Assembly (NCBI RefSeq): GCF_029255185.1 | Contig: NZ_JAPUVO010000103.1 | Location: 1-45,917 of the forward strand | Direction: 5' to 3' | Length of the DNA: 45,917 nt | DNA from: Propionivibrio sp. | GTDB lineage: Bacteria > Pseudomonadota > Gammaproteobacteria > Burkholderiales > Rhodocyclaceae | Shown: positions 34,696 to 45,000 of the stretch, piece by piece | Numbering within the stretch: the stretch's first letter is position 1 | Layout: every line of letters begins with the position of its first letter | Translations under genes and position numbers: made by a program | The notes under the pieces: model-generated | Told to the model about the DNA's origin: nothing | What the model saw: the letters and a program-made list of their open reading frames with translations, nothing else | Databases searched by the model: none

Positions 34696-35100
34696 GTGGA
34701 AAATTTAGAATGGGGTTTGAAGATGACCGTCCTCGGGATGGGGCTGGTCTTCGCCCTGCTGATCCTGCTTTGGGGCTTGCTGATGCTGGTTCTTGTGCTC
34801 GACAAGGAACCCAAAATTCCGCTCTCGGCGCAGGATACGCATGCTGAAGCGGAGCGCATCGCGGCGCTTGCCGACGCCGCTGTAGGCGCGCAGGTTCCCG
34901 AGCCGGCAACGGTCAACGGTATGCCGGCAGATCTGGTGGCAGCGATCCTGGTCGCTACGATGAAACACAAATTGACACTCCGGCGTCAGGCGGCGCCGTT
35001 CATGCGTAGCTACTGGCCAGGCAGTGAACTGTTTGCCAGTCATTGGGTTGCAACAGGCCGCGCGCGGCAAAATTACAGTTGGCAGCCGAGAGGAAAATAA
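34696..35100 (+). CDS. mmdD: Decarboxylase delta subunit, OadG-like
   Basis: A 134-residue small membrane subunit with one N-terminal helix (MTVLGMGLVFALLILLWGLL) and a soluble tail. OadG/MmdD subunits hold the carboxyltransferase and the membrane pump together. The tail includes a PADLVAAILVATM segment and a basic C-terminus, both normal for the family. The start is GTG with GAGAGG upstream. The stop overlaps the start of the biotin carrier gene (TAATG). Confidence 0.85.
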   Translation: MENLEWGLKMTVLGMGLVFALLILLWGLLMLVLVLDKEPKIPLSAQDTHAEAERIAALADAAVGAQVPEPATVNGMPADLVAAILVATMKHKLTLRRQAAPFMRSYWPGSELFASHWVATGRARQNYSWQPRGK

Positions 35101-35603
35101 TGCGACGCTATACCTTGGATATTAGTGACCGGAAATTCGTAATTGACGTGCAGGAACTCGCCGCCGACCGTTTCGAAGTCTTTGTCGGTGACGAGTCCTA
35201 CGAAGTGACTCTCTCCGGTGACGAGAATCTTGCCGAGGCAGCCATTACGCCGGGTTTGCAGCCGCGCTCCGCCGCGGGGCAGCGCGCCAGCACGGCCAGT
35301 ACCGTGGCGCGGGTGCGCAAGGAGCCGTCGTCGACACCGGCGGCCTCTCCCGCGCCACGCAAGGCGGCCGGTGGTGCTGGCGGCAAAGGTGCGTTAACGG
35401 CGCCGATGCCTGGCGTCATTCTCGAAGTTTGCGTCAAGGCTGGCGACCAGATCGAGCGCGGCCAGCAGGTGGCCATCCTCGATGCGATGAAGATGCACAA
35501 TGTCATTGGTGCACCGCGCGCCGGCACGGTTGCCGAAGTTTTTGTGGTCGCCGGCCAGAATGTTGATCACGGTGATGCGATCATAAAATTCAAGGAGGAT
35601 TGA
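35100..35603 (+). CDS. mmdC: Biotin carboxyl carrier (gamma) subunit
   Basis: A 167-residue protein. The C-terminal biotinyl domain has the attachment Lys131 in DAMKMHN, 36 residues from the end, as expected. It is joined to an N-terminal domain by an Ala/Pro/Ser/Lys-rich flexible linker (about residues 60-98). It carries CO2 from MmdA to the membrane subunit. The frame is open 19 codons upstream, but the ATG at 35100 has AGAGGAAAA before it and overlaps the mmdD stop. Confidence 0.92.
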   Translation: MRRYTLDISDRKFVIDVQELAADRFEVFVGDESYEVTLSGDENLAEAAITPGLQPRSAAGQRASTASTVARVRKEPSSTPAASPAPRKAAGGAGGKGALTAPMPGVILEVCVKAGDQIERGQQVAILDAMKMHNVIGAPRAGTVAEVFVVAGQNVDHGDAIIKFKED

Positions 35604-35606
35604 GCG

Positions 35607-36734
35607 ATGCTCGATCAAGAAACGATCGGCCTGCTGCTCAAGGGTATCAACAACGTCAGCTGGCAGTCGCTGATCATGCTCGGGGTGTCCTTTGTGCTGA
35701 TGTATCTGGCGATCGCTAAGGACTATGAGCCGCTGCTGCTCTTGCCCATCGCGGCCGGCTGCATGCTCGCCAATCTGCCGCTCTCGCCGCTGATTGCCGA
35801 TGACGGCATGTTGAAAGTGCTGTACACCATGGGCATTACCAACGAGTTGTTCCCCCTGCTGGTTTTTATCGGCATTGGGGCTTTGACCGACTTCGGGCCA
35901 CTGCTGGAAAACCCGCGACTGGTTCTGCTCGGTGCGGCAGGTCAATTTGGTATCTTCCTGACGCTGATCCTTGCGCTGCTGCTCGGCTTCAGCCCGAATG
36001 AGGCGGCCTCGATCGGCATCATCGGCGCCATTGACGGACCGACCTCGATCTACGTCAGCGGCATTTTGGCGCCGCACATGCTCGGGCCAATTACTGTCGC
36101 AGCCTACAGTTACATGTCGCTGGTGCCAATCATCCTGCCGCCGATCATTCGTTTGCTGACGACGAATAAAGAGCGTCTGATTCGCATGCCGTACAGCTCG
36201 CGCAAAATCAGTCGGCGCACGCGAATCCTGTTCCCGATCGTGGTGACCGTCCTGGTCGGGACTTTGGTACCGTTTGCCACACCGCTAATCGGCATGCTCA
36301 TGCTCGGCAACCTGATGAAGGAGTCGGGAGCAGTTGAACGCCTGACCAAAGCTTCAGCCGGTGAAATCGCCAATGCCGTAACGCTTTTTCTGGGACTGGC
36401 GATTGGCTCGACGATGATCGGATCCGAGTTTCTGAAACCCAGTACGCTGGCCATTCTGGTGTTGGGCATTATCGCTTTTGCCGTCGATGCGGCGGCCGGC
36501 GTCTTGTTTGCCAAGATCCTCAACTGGCTTAGTGGCGGCAAGGTCAACCCGATGATTGGCGCGGCCGGCATCAGTGCCTTCCCGATGGCCGCACGCGTTG
36601 TTCAGCGTGTTGCCCAGGACGAGGATTTTGAGAACTTCCTGCTCATGCACGCCATGGGTGCCAACGCCGCTGGCCAGGTCGCCAGCGTGGTGGCGGGCGG
36701 TGTCCTGCTCGCCCTGATGGGAGCGGGAGGGTAA
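35607..36734 (+). CDS. mmdB: Sodium-translocating decarboxylase beta subunit
   Basis: A 375-residue inner-membrane protein with about nine to eleven membrane segments. It decarboxylates carboxybiotin and exports sodium. The ion-coupling motif is GAIDGPTSIY with Asp143, matching the conserved Asp of OadB; GNLMKESGAVERL and the C-terminal AANAAGQVASV-like region (HAMGANAAGQVASV) are also present. AAGGAGG lies at the end of mmdC, just before the ATG. It completes a full four-subunit pump. Confidence 0.94.
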   Translation: MLDQETIGLLLKGINNVSWQSLIMLGVSFVLMYLAIAKDYEPLLLLPIAAGCMLANLPLSPLIADDGMLKVLYTMGITNELFPLLVFIGIGALTDFGPLLENPRLVLLGAAGQFGIFLTLILALLLGFSPNEAASIGIIGAIDGPTSIYVSGILAPHMLGPITVAAYSYMSLVPIILPPIIRLLTTNKERLIRMPYSSRKISRRTRILFPIVVTVLVGTLVPFATPLIGMLMLGNLMKESGAVERLTKASAGEIANAVTLFLGLAIGSTMIGSEFLKPSTLAILVLGIIAFAVDAAAGVLFAKILNWLSGGKVNPMIGAAGISAFPMAARVVQRVAQDEDFENFLLMHAMGANAAGQVASVVAGGVLLALMGAGG

Positions 36735-36752
36735 GCAGTGGTGAGCGAGCAG

Positions 36753-37664
36753 CTAAACGCCTCGATCATTGGGGGTGAGCGTCAACTGTCTGAGCAGATC
36801 GCTCATCGGCAGATTAAGGCTCTTGCCCGTCGGCGGGATAGGCGCGACAAACCATTTGTCATAGACGTGCGCGAACTCGCCGCTCTTCATCAGGCCGATC
36901 AAGGTATCGTCGACCAGCTTCTTGAACTGCGGATCGTTGCGTCTGAACATGATGCCGTAGGGTTCCACGGCAAAGTTCTCCGCCAGAACAAGCAGCTTGA
37001 AGGCATCCGCTTGCGGCACACTCATCAGCAGGCCATGTAGCAGGACATCATCGAGCACCATCACGTCAGCCTGACCATTGAGCAACTGGCGCAGCGAGTC
37101 GTCATGGTCACGGCCAAATCGATAATTGAGCAGCAGGCCCTGGCGCGCGGCAGCCGCCTTGACATAACTGTCCGAGGTGGTCCCTGAGGTGGTGACCACG
37201 ACCTTGCCTTTCAGGTCGCCGAACGAGCGAATTCTGGAATCCTTCCTGACCAGGGCCTTGATGCCGGCGGCGAAGGTGGTCACGCTAAACCCCACGTAGC
37301 GTTGTCGCTGTATGGTGTTGGTCGCCGAGTCACAACTTAAGTCGATGGGCCCGGCCTCAAGCATCATCTGCCGCGAATCCGGGGTTGTCGGCACCGGAAC
37401 AATCTCAAGTCTGGGCAAAGCAAGCCGGGTCTTGATGGCCTCGATGATGTGTCCGCACAAGTCCATCGAATAGCCGATCACCTTACCGTCGGCATCGAGG
37501 TAGGAGAAAGGGATGGACGTTTCGCGATGCCCGACATAAACGGCGCCGTAGCTTCGAATTTTCTCAAGTGTGGGGGATTTCGTTTCCTGGGCATTGAGCG
37601 TTCCCGCACCAAGCAACAGGCAAATCGTGATGAGCAGAGGTCTGAATAGCATTTTCATGTGCAT
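36753..37664 (-). CDS. Amino-acid-type ABC transporter solute-binding protein
   Basis: A periplasmic protein of about 303 residues with a signal peptide (MKMLFRPLLITICLLLGAG, cleaved near LNAQE). It has the type 3 solute-binding fold: IPFSYLDADGKVIGYSMDLC, GPIDLSCDSATNTIQRQ and the KALVRKDSRI region. It is closest in pattern to glutamate/aspartate-binding GltI proteins. No permease or ATPase gene is beside it. It starts 16 bases after the stop of the TolC-like gene on the same strand, so it is expressed with an efflux/secretion protein. It may instead be a sensor or an orphan binding protein. The ATG at 37662-37664 or 37656-37658 starts the signal peptide. Confidence 0.85.
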   Translation of the reverse strand: MHMKMLFRPLLITICLLLGAGTLNAQETKSPTLEKIRSYGAVYVGHRETSIPFSYLDADGKVIGYSMDLCGHIIEAIKTRLALPRLEIVPVPTTPDSRQMMLEAGPIDLSCDSATNTIQRQRYVGFSVTTFAAGIKALVRKDSRIRSFGDLKGKVVVTTSGTTSDSYVKAAAARQGLLLNYRFGRDHDDSLRQLLNGQADVMVLDDVLLHGLLMSVPQADAFKLLVLAENFAVEPYGIMFRRNDPQFKKLVDDTLIGLMKSGEFAHVYDKWFVAPIPPTGKSLNLPMSDLLRQLTLTPNDRGV

Positions 37665-37680
37665 TATTTTTACTGCCCTT

Positions 37681-39225
37681 TTACAGCGGCGTGTCGGTCG
37701 GTGCTGGGCGGTTGCCAATAAAGCTGTTGGACGAACCTTCCATCATTTCTCTGGCCTTGCGTCCGAGCGCTGCACGATCGAGCGTGGTATCAACCGGTAT
37801 GCTTGGCGGGCACAACTGGGCAAGATCAACCGGCGTCAACTCATTGTCATCGGGCGAGTTGTCGGCATCGACCCGTTTCAACCCGAGTGTTTCGAGCAGA
37901 CGGCCCATGCCGGCATAGCTTCGTAAATAGGCGATCGACAAATCGACGTCGGCATTGACTTGCGAACGGCGCGCATCGAAGTACTCGTTCTGGGTATTGA
38001 GTAGGTCGAGCAGCGTGCGCTGGCCGATATTGAATTGGTCGCGATAAGCGGCGCGCGTTTTTTCGACTAGATTGACCTGCAAGCCGATAAAGGAAAGCTG
38101 GTCGTTCAGGCGCAAGGTATCGTTGAAGGCGATCGACAGGGTTTGGCGCATGTCACGACAGGCTTTTTCACGCTGATCAAGAGCACTGTTCTTGCGTTCG
38201 CGATATTGGCGGCTGCGCGCCACATCGGAACCGCCGTTGAAGAGGTTGTAGTTGAGCCGTAGTTCAATCCGGCTGTCATCGCGCGAACCACCATCTTGGT
38301 AATTGCTGAAGTTTTCCTGGCGGGCGACCAGGTCGAGCTTGGGCATGAAGGCCGAGCGCTTAGCTTCCAGATCATACTGTGTCGCCTCGATATTTTCGAT
38401 GCTCGCGCGCAGGGCCGGGTTGTGCTTGAAAGCTACAGCCAGCGCCGCTCCTGGAGTGTCGGGAAGTGTTTTGGCCAATTGCGCCGGAGCAAACATCACC
38501 TTGGCCGGCTGCTCGCCAACGATGCGCAGGTAGCGCGCCGAGACGTCGTGCAAATTGGCATAGGCCGTGGTCAGATTGACATCGGCCAGCGCCAGCCGGC
38601 TGGCAGCCTGCTCGACGTCGACCCGTTTGCCGACGCCGGAATCGGCACGCTGCTTGAGTTGTTCAAAAGCGGCCTGGTGCTGGATGTAGTTTTCCTCAGC
38701 AAGAAAAACCTGGTAGCGAAAACGAACGACGTCAAGATAGGCACGCCCGGCTTCCAGAGCAGCATTCTCGGAGGCATCAAGCAACTCGAAATAGCGAACC
38801 AGCTTGGCCTTGCCCAGGCGCTTGACTTCGCTGGAGGTGGCAAAGCCGTCAAACAGCATTTGCCTGAGGTTGATCAAGGTATCGTTACCGTAATAGGAAA
38901 CATCCGTTCCCACACGTTTTTGCACGATTTTTTCACGCCCGCTGCCGGCAGACAAATCAATTTTTGGCAAAAACCCGCCACGCGCAACACCAATCTCCTC
39001 GGTCGCCTCAAGGAAAGCGTGCCAGCGCGCCTGGACTTCAGGATTCTTGAGCAAGGCGGCTTGGGCTGCCTCCTTCAGTGTAAAGTGCTGAACAAGCGGT
39101 GTGCTTAGCAAGGAAGGGGACGATGCGTCATCTACTGCCAAGGGCGGCGGTGGTTGTGCGCCCACCGCTGCTGAAAACAGCAGGGCCAACAGCAGAAGGC
39201 TTGGAGCGGCCGGAAAATTATGCAT
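37681..39225 (-). CDS. TolC-family outer membrane protein, type I secretion (LapE/AggA-like)
   Basis: An outer-membrane channel-tunnel protein of about 514 residues. A signal peptide (LLLLALLFSAAVGAQ) is followed by two repeats of the TolC fold, with typical segments such as KNPEVQARWHAFLEATEEIGVARGGFLPKIDLSA, and RNSALDQR-like coiled-coil helices in the second half. It probably serves as exit duct for the adhesin encoded at 42014 onward. The ATP-binding and membrane-fusion partners (LapB, LapC) are not in the window. The frame is open to 39351, but the ATG at 39223-39225 has GAGGA at good spacing. Confidence 0.88.
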   Translation of the reverse strand: MHNFPAAPSLLLLALLFSAAVGAQPPPPLAVDDASSPSLLSTPLVQHFTLKEAAQAALLKNPEVQARWHAFLEATEEIGVARGGFLPKIDLSAGSGREKIVQKRVGTDVSYYGNDTLINLRQMLFDGFATSSEVKRLGKAKLVRYFELLDASENAALEAGRAYLDVVRFRYQVFLAEENYIQHQAAFEQLKQRADSGVGKRVDVEQAASRLALADVNLTTAYANLHDVSARYLRIVGEQPAKVMFAPAQLAKTLPDTPGAALAVAFKHNPALRASIENIEATQYDLEAKRSAFMPKLDLVARQENFSNYQDGGSRDDSRIELRLNYNLFNGGSDVARSRQYRERKNSALDQREKACRDMRQTLSIAFNDTLRLNDQLSFIGLQVNLVEKTRAAYRDQFNIGQRTLLDLLNTQNEYFDARRSQVNADVDLSIAYLRSYAGMGRLLETLGLKRVDADNSPDDNELTPVDLAQLCPPSIPVDTTLDRAALGRKAREMMEGSSNSFIGNRPAPTDTPL

Positions 39226-39350
39226 CACTATCCTCGTGAACAATATACTCGGATAAGCCATTGAGTCTTTTTGATTATACCTGCCCCGTATGCTATTGCT
39301 ATGCAGTAATTCACACTTGCCGACTCTTTCAGGACTGATCTGCCCTGCCA

Positions 39351-40058
39351 ATGTTCCCCGAATCTGCCTTGACGAAGCATCTGCCCACCTCGCCGCGACT
39401 GCTCCTGTGCCGATTGGTGCTGCTCTTGGCGCTGGGGGTCATCTATCCGGCCGCTGCACTCGACCCGGCAGCGCTGCAACAGCAACTGATCGCCCGTTTT
39501 GGCCCAGCGCGCGTGGTCTTGCTCAAGGATTGGTTGCAGATGGTCAGCTCGGTGAAAACACTCCTTGATGAGCAAAAACTCCAGCAGGTTAACGACTTCA
39601 TCAATCGGAACATCACCTTTGAAGACGATCTGAGCGTCTGGCAACAAAGCGACTACTGGGCGACACCGCTGGAGACGATAGGTCAGGGACGTGGTGACTG
39701 CGAGGACTTTGCCATCATCAAATACGTGTCGCTGCGCATGGCTGGCATTCCGGCCAGCAAGCTGCGCCTGATCTACGTCAAAGCCCGGCTCAAAACTCCG
39801 ACCGGTTCGCTACAGCAGGCGCATATGATCCTCGCTTATTACGCGACGCCGAGCGCCGAGCCTCAGGTGCTGGACAATCTGGACGCCGCTATCCGTCCCG
39901 CCTCGGCGCGTCCGGATCTGCAACCGGTATTTAGCTTCAATAGTGAAGGAATTTTCGCCGGAGTATCCGGCAAGGACAAGGCAACGGCCGGCGGCCTCGG
40001 CCGGCTGTCGCGCTGGGAGGATGTCCTGCAACGTATCCTCGCCGAAGGCTACGAATAA
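39351..40058 (+). CDS. lapG: Periplasmic transglutaminase-like cysteine protease LapG
   Basis: A 235-residue protein with a signal peptide (LLLCRLVLLLALGVIYPAAA). The catalytic triad is Cys117 in GRGDCEDFA, His158 in QAHMILAYY and Asp175 in VLDNLD, spaced as in Pseudomonas LapG. LapG cuts the N-terminal retention module of LapA-type adhesins and so releases them from the surface; calcium is needed. The next gene encodes its inhibitor-receptor LapD. The adhesin gene is convergent and downstream. The ATG is the first in the frame; its ribosome-binding site is weak. Confidence 0.93.
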   Translation: MFPESALTKHLPTSPRLLLCRLVLLLALGVIYPAAALDPAALQQQLIARFGPARVVLLKDWLQMVSSVKTLLDEQKLQQVNDFINRNITFEDDLSVWQQSDYWATPLETIGQGRGDCEDFAIIKYVSLRMAGIPASKLRLIYVKARLKTPTGSLQQAHMILAYYATPSAEPQVLDNLDAAIRPASARPDLQPVFSFNSEGIFAGVSGKDKATAGGLGRLSRWEDVLQRILAEGYE

Positions 40059-40089
40059 TACTGTTTGACCATTTGACTAGGAAACTGAT

Positions 40090-41991
40090 ATGTCCATGTA
40101 TCGCCAACTCTGGCTTGCCATCATCATCAGCATGCTGCTTGCCCTCGGGGGCAGTCTGCTCGCTTCGATACTCAGCGCGCACAGCTATCTTGAATCGCAG
40201 TTATCGATCAAGAATACGGACAGCGCCTCCCTGCTGGCCCTTTCGCTTGGCCAGGGTGATCCCGACGCAGTTTCCGTTGAGCTGGCCGTCAGCGCGCTAT
40301 TTGACGGCGGCCACTACGAGCTGATTCACGTCGTCGATCCCAATGGAAAAACCATCGTTGAACGACGTGCTGCGCCGGGCAGGCTTAATGCCCCGGACTG
40401 GTTTGTCAGTCGTCTCCCGATTCAAGCAACACCCGGTCAGGCGCAGATCAGTAATGGCTGGCGGCAGTTCGGCACCGTCACCGTGATCAGCCACAGCCGC
40501 TTTGCCTATGGCGCGCTCTGGCATAGTGTCCTGCAAACAATGGGAGCGCTGGCGCTGGCCGGGCTGGTCGGCGGCTATCTTGGCTCCTTGACCCTGCGCC
40601 GCCTCACCGCCCCGCTCAGAGCCGTGATCGACCAGGCGACCGCGATCACCGAACGGCGTTTCGTTACGATTGACGAACCCCGGGTCCCCGAACTCAAGCA
40701 GTTGGCGGTCGCCATGAATGCCACTGTCGGGCGTCTGAAATCAATGTTTGAGGAAGAGGCCGCACGCCTCGAAACGGTTCGTCAGGAAGCTAATTTCGAC
40801 CCCTTGACCGGACTGCTCAACCGCAGTCATTTCATGGCCAGGCTACGCCAATCACTCGATGCGGAAGACGGTGTCGGCGGCGCACTGTTGCTGATTCGCC
40901 TTGCTGATCTGGCGGGAATCAACCGCCGCCACGGCCGCGCGGCTACCGACGATTTTCTGAAGCGGACCGGCGAAACCATTGCTCAATGTGCCGGAGTGGC
41001 TGCACGCCTCAATGGCGCCGACTTTGCTGTCATGCTGTCCGGAGAGGTCAATGGTCGCGTGTCGGCAGAAGCCCTTCTTAAGGCCCTCGTTGAAACGGCA
41101 ACGCCTTTTATTGAAAGCGAAACAGCCGCCTGGATTGGCGTCGGCACCTATGCTCATGGGATGGATATTGGCACCGTCCTGGCGCGCATCGACAGTGCCC
41201 TGGCCGGCGCTGAGGCCGAAGGCAAGAATGCCGTTCACGAAGCCGACGCAGGCGTCGAAAATCAGCCTCGAACCGCCGAACAGTGGTCAACGATGATCCA
41301 GCGCGCGCTAGATCATCAGTGGGTACGACTAATTTCCTTTCCAGTCATCGAGCTCTCCGGGAAACTCTCGCACCGTGAGTGTCCGCTGCGCCTGATGTTC
41401 GACGAGCAGGGCGAGTGGCTCCTGGCCGGCCAGTTCCTGCCCATTGCCGAACGGCTCCGGCTGACGCCGGCACTCGATCTGGTCGCGGTCACCCTCGGCC
41501 TGCATGAGCTGCAGTCGCAACCCGATCTTCCCGGCCTGGCGATCAATCTCTCGGCCAGTTCGGTGAGCGATGGCGCATTTCGGAAAAAGCTGCTGGCTTT
41601 GCTCGCTGCCCATCGTACCCACGCCGCGCGTCTCTGGCTGGAAGTGCCGGAAAACGGCGCTTTGAAGCATCTCCCTGTGTTCCGTGAGCTGTGTCACGCA
41701 CTGAAAGCTGTTGGCTGTCGCGTCGGCCTCGAACACTTCGGCCATCAATTTAGCCAGATCGGCCTGCTACATGAAATCGGCCTCGATTATCTCAAGGTTG
41801 ATTCAAGCTTCATTCACGGGCTGGACAGCAACCCTGGAAATGCTACTTTCCTGAAAGGGCTTTCGGGCATTGCGCACAGCATCGGCCTGCAGGTGCTGGC
41901 CGAGGGTGTGGCCACACTTGAAGAGTTGCAGGCCCTACACAGCGTAGGTTTTGACGGTGCAACCGGGCCGGCGATCCGTGCAGTTGAATAA
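40090..41991 (+). CDS. lapD: LapD-type degenerate GGDEF-EAL c-di-GMP receptor
   Basis: A 633-residue inner-membrane protein. Two helices (about residues 6-27 and 147-169) flank a periplasmic LapD/MoxY-type domain; a HAMP segment leads to GGDEF and EAL domains. Both are visibly inactive. The GGDEF site reads NGADF. In the EAL domain, EAL reads ECP and the DDFGTG metal site is EHFGHQ. It therefore binds c-di-GMP rather than making or degrading it, and when bound it sequesters LapG through its periplasmic domain. It starts 31 bases after lapG, with AGGAAA before the ATG, and converges on the adhesin gene. Confidence 0.93.
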   Translation: MSMYRQLWLAIIISMLLALGGSLLASILSAHSYLESQLSIKNTDSASLLALSLGQGDPDAVSVELAVSALFDGGHYELIHVVDPNGKTIVERRAAPGRLNAPDWFVSRLPIQATPGQAQISNGWRQFGTVTVISHSRFAYGALWHSVLQTMGALALAGLVGGYLGSLTLRRLTAPLRAVIDQATAITERRFVTIDEPRVPELKQLAVAMNATVGRLKSMFEEEAARLETVRQEANFDPLTGLLNRSHFMARLRQSLDAEDGVGGALLLIRLADLAGINRRHGRAATDDFLKRTGETIAQCAGVAARLNGADFAVMLSGEVNGRVSAEALLKALVETATPFIESETAAWIGVGTYAHGMDIGTVLARIDSALAGAEAEGKNAVHEADAGVENQPRTAEQWSTMIQRALDHQWVRLISFPVIELSGKLSHRECPLRLMFDEQGEWLLAGQFLPIAERLRLTPALDLVAVTLGLHELQSQPDLPGLAINLSASSVSDGAFRKKLLALLAAHRTHAARLWLEVPENGALKHLPVFRELCHALKAVGCRVGLEHFGHQFSQIGLLHEIGLDYLKVDSSFIHGLDSNPGNATFLKGLSGIAHSIGLQVLAEGVATLEELQALHSVGFDGATGPAIRAVE

Positions 41992-42013
41992 GCTGGAAAG
42001 TGCAGAGCTCTGT

Positions 42014-45000
42014 TTAGTCGGTAACCAGTTTGCCCTTGCTGAGAAGATCCTGAATAATCTGCTGGTCCAGAGTATTGCTGCCAACGAGATCCGCGCTCTG
42101 CAAAACAATCCGCTGGGTCTCGGCAGCATTGGTAAAGGTGCTACCAACGATGTGCGAGTCGGCATTGAAGCCCCCACTAGAACTGACGTGAACGATGGTG
42201 TCCGCCCCGCTCTTCTCGAAATGAAGGAAATTGTTCAGGCCGCTCGACACGGCGTGCTCACCCTGTAGCAGATCACGTAGGTCAAGCACGTCTTTGCTCG
42301 CCGCGCTGTTAGAGACGCTAAAGTCAGTGATCGTATCGACAGCCGGTACGCCGGCCGCGCCACGATCAGCAAAATTCCACTGGAAAACGTCGGCGCCCAG
42401 CCCGCCGCTCATGATGTCGTTGCCGGCGCCACCAATAAGAACGTCGTCACCGGCAGCACTGTTAAGCGTGTCATTACCGCCGCCGCCAATGAGGATTTCG
42501 CCAGCGTTTCCGCCCGTGATCAGCGAACCCTGAACCGTTGTGACGCTTACGTGACCACTGTCATTCACCAAACCATCGCTCAGCTTGTAATCAAAAGACG
42601 ATGGATGCGCTACCAAAGTGGGCTGAATCGAAACCCAGAGCTGATAATTCCCGTCGTCCTGATTTATACCATTTGCATTGTTATTGAAGGCGGTGGCGTC
42701 GATGTAGTAGTAGCCGTCGGCTGCTACTGTATATTCCAGATAGGAGTCCAGAGAGTTGCCGTGATAGCCGCTCTTGACCGAACCCAAACCACCCAGGGTA
42801 TTTACTGCGTCGTCGTTCTGGGCTAATTCAACTCCATTGGCATTGTAGAGCTTAAGCAGCATATCAACCGCGTTCGGGTCAGTGCCAATTGTTGTCAGGC
42901 CGCTGTCTCCACCGTCGATATCCAGAATGATTTTCTCACCGGCGTAGAGATAGACCTTGAGGTAGTCCTGGTCAGTAACGGCGGGGGTGCCGAATACGTC
43001 ATCAACGCGACCGGTCCACTTAAAGCTCGGCAGGGCGGCATTACCAACGTAAGGGGCATCCGCAGCACTGACCTGGCCAAATTGACTCCTACCAATTTCA
43101 TAGGCCAGGGCTTGCGTGTTATTGAGCCCCTGAGTTTCCGAATCCCCCGGGTACAGCGCGGCCTCGGCCACAATCTTCGCGCTCGTTCCGAAGGAAGTGG
43201 TATCCGTAAAAACAACCGGGTTGGTCCCCAATACGGTTCCATTTTGCGCGCTGGAAACACTCGACAGGCTCAGGTTTGCTCCACTGTCAGGATCGGAATC
43301 GTTGACCAGCAGCGCGCTGGATGGAATGGGAATCGCTTGCCCGGCGGCAATGTTCGTAATCACGATATCGTCCACCGCCAGCGGTGCGTCATTACTGCCG
43401 TTAATGGTGACCGTCAGCGTGTTGCTGCTGGTGAGGCCTGCGGCATCGCGCAGCGTGTAGGTGAATGTCTCAGTAGGTATCGCTCCTTGCGCCAGAGCCT
43501 GGGTATCCGGGTCCGCATTGTCAAGGGTGTAGGTGTAGGCGCCGTTGGCCGCCAGGGTGAGCGTGCCATAAACGCCGGCAAGAACACTGCCCACATTGCC
43601 GGCCAGACCATTGACCGCACTTACGATCTTGGCATCTCCGCTATCCACGTCGGTGTCATTTGTCAGGACGTTGCCGATTGCACTCGGCGTACCTGCAAAC
43701 GGGGTGTTGTTAGGGGTAACCCCCGCTTCGGTAACGGCCGCAAAGTCTGCTGCCGCCACGGGGCCATCATTGACTGGGGTGACATTGAGCGATGCGGTCG
43801 CCGTCGACGACCCACCATGACCATCACTGACGATGTAAGTAAACGACGCCGGGCCGTTGTAATTGGCATTGGGCGTGAACACCACATTGCCGCCTACCAG
43901 CGCCACGCTGCCATGCGTTGCGCCCTGCACCGACGCAATGCTCAGCGTATCGCCGTCGACATCGCCATCATTGGCCAGCAGTTGTGCGGGCAGCAGACTG
44001 ATTGCCGTATCTTCGGGTGTGGTAAAGGCATCGGCGACAGCCACCGGCACATTGTTGAGCACGACGACCGCCAGCGAGGCGTGCGTCGTTGCCGTCGAAA
44101 GGTTGTCGCCCTCGGTAGCAATGGCCTGGACATCGAGCGTCATCGTTCCGCGGTAGCTCGCTGGCGGCGTGAGCGCCAGCGAGTTGTAATTCCAACCGGT
44201 GATGTCGGCGACTCCATCAACCCCTACCGTCTGGGTATGTGCGCCATCCCCAATGACCGAGCCGGCAACGATGTTGCCCACGTGTAGAGCGAGTGATTCC
44301 GACCCGTCGGTGTCAACCAGGTCTGCCACAATCCCGCCGAGCGCGATGGTGTTGCCCTGATAACCGATATTGTCGGCCTGTTGCAACGAAATATTGTCCA
44401 GCAGACCGCCGAGGGAATTGCTATCCATAGCCCTGAACTCAAGGCGATCAGGATTTCCATCGCCGACAATTACAAAGTCGAAGTGCGCAAAGCCGGCAGT
44501 GTTCGCATTGAGCACGCCAAGTAGATGGCCTGCCCAGTAAATGTTGATATTCGAGTTAAGCTCGTTGCCGCTACGCGCCGAATAATCGAAAGCAAGGTGA
44601 TACTGCGCCCCCAACATGGTGTTGATATCTGTGTAAAGATTTGACGCATCGCCAGTGTTGGCCTCCAGTTCAATGACGCGATTTGTCGCCGAGCCTGCGC
44701 TGACGTAAACATTTTCGTAGCCAATCTCGACCAGACCACCAGGGTTGTCGGTCTTCCACCCACTGCTCGCTGGAATGGATACACCACCCCAGTTCTGCGC
44801 GCTGGGTAGGCCAAAGTCATCAAACGTGGTGCTGGAAAAGGTCTGTGACGCACTGAGAGTCAAGGTCGGCGCATCAGCTACCGGCGTCACGTCAAAAGTG
44901 ATTCGATTGGCGCTTAGGTCGGTATTCTGCCCGCCATTGGCCGTCCCGCCATCGTCCACGACCTGGAAGCTGAAGTTGGCATAAGCATGACCACTGGCAT

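Noticed and set aside
43082-44287. 401-codon plus-strand frame
   Set aside because: Antisense to the adhesin. The Arg-rich composition is typical of a shadow frame over VCBS repeats.
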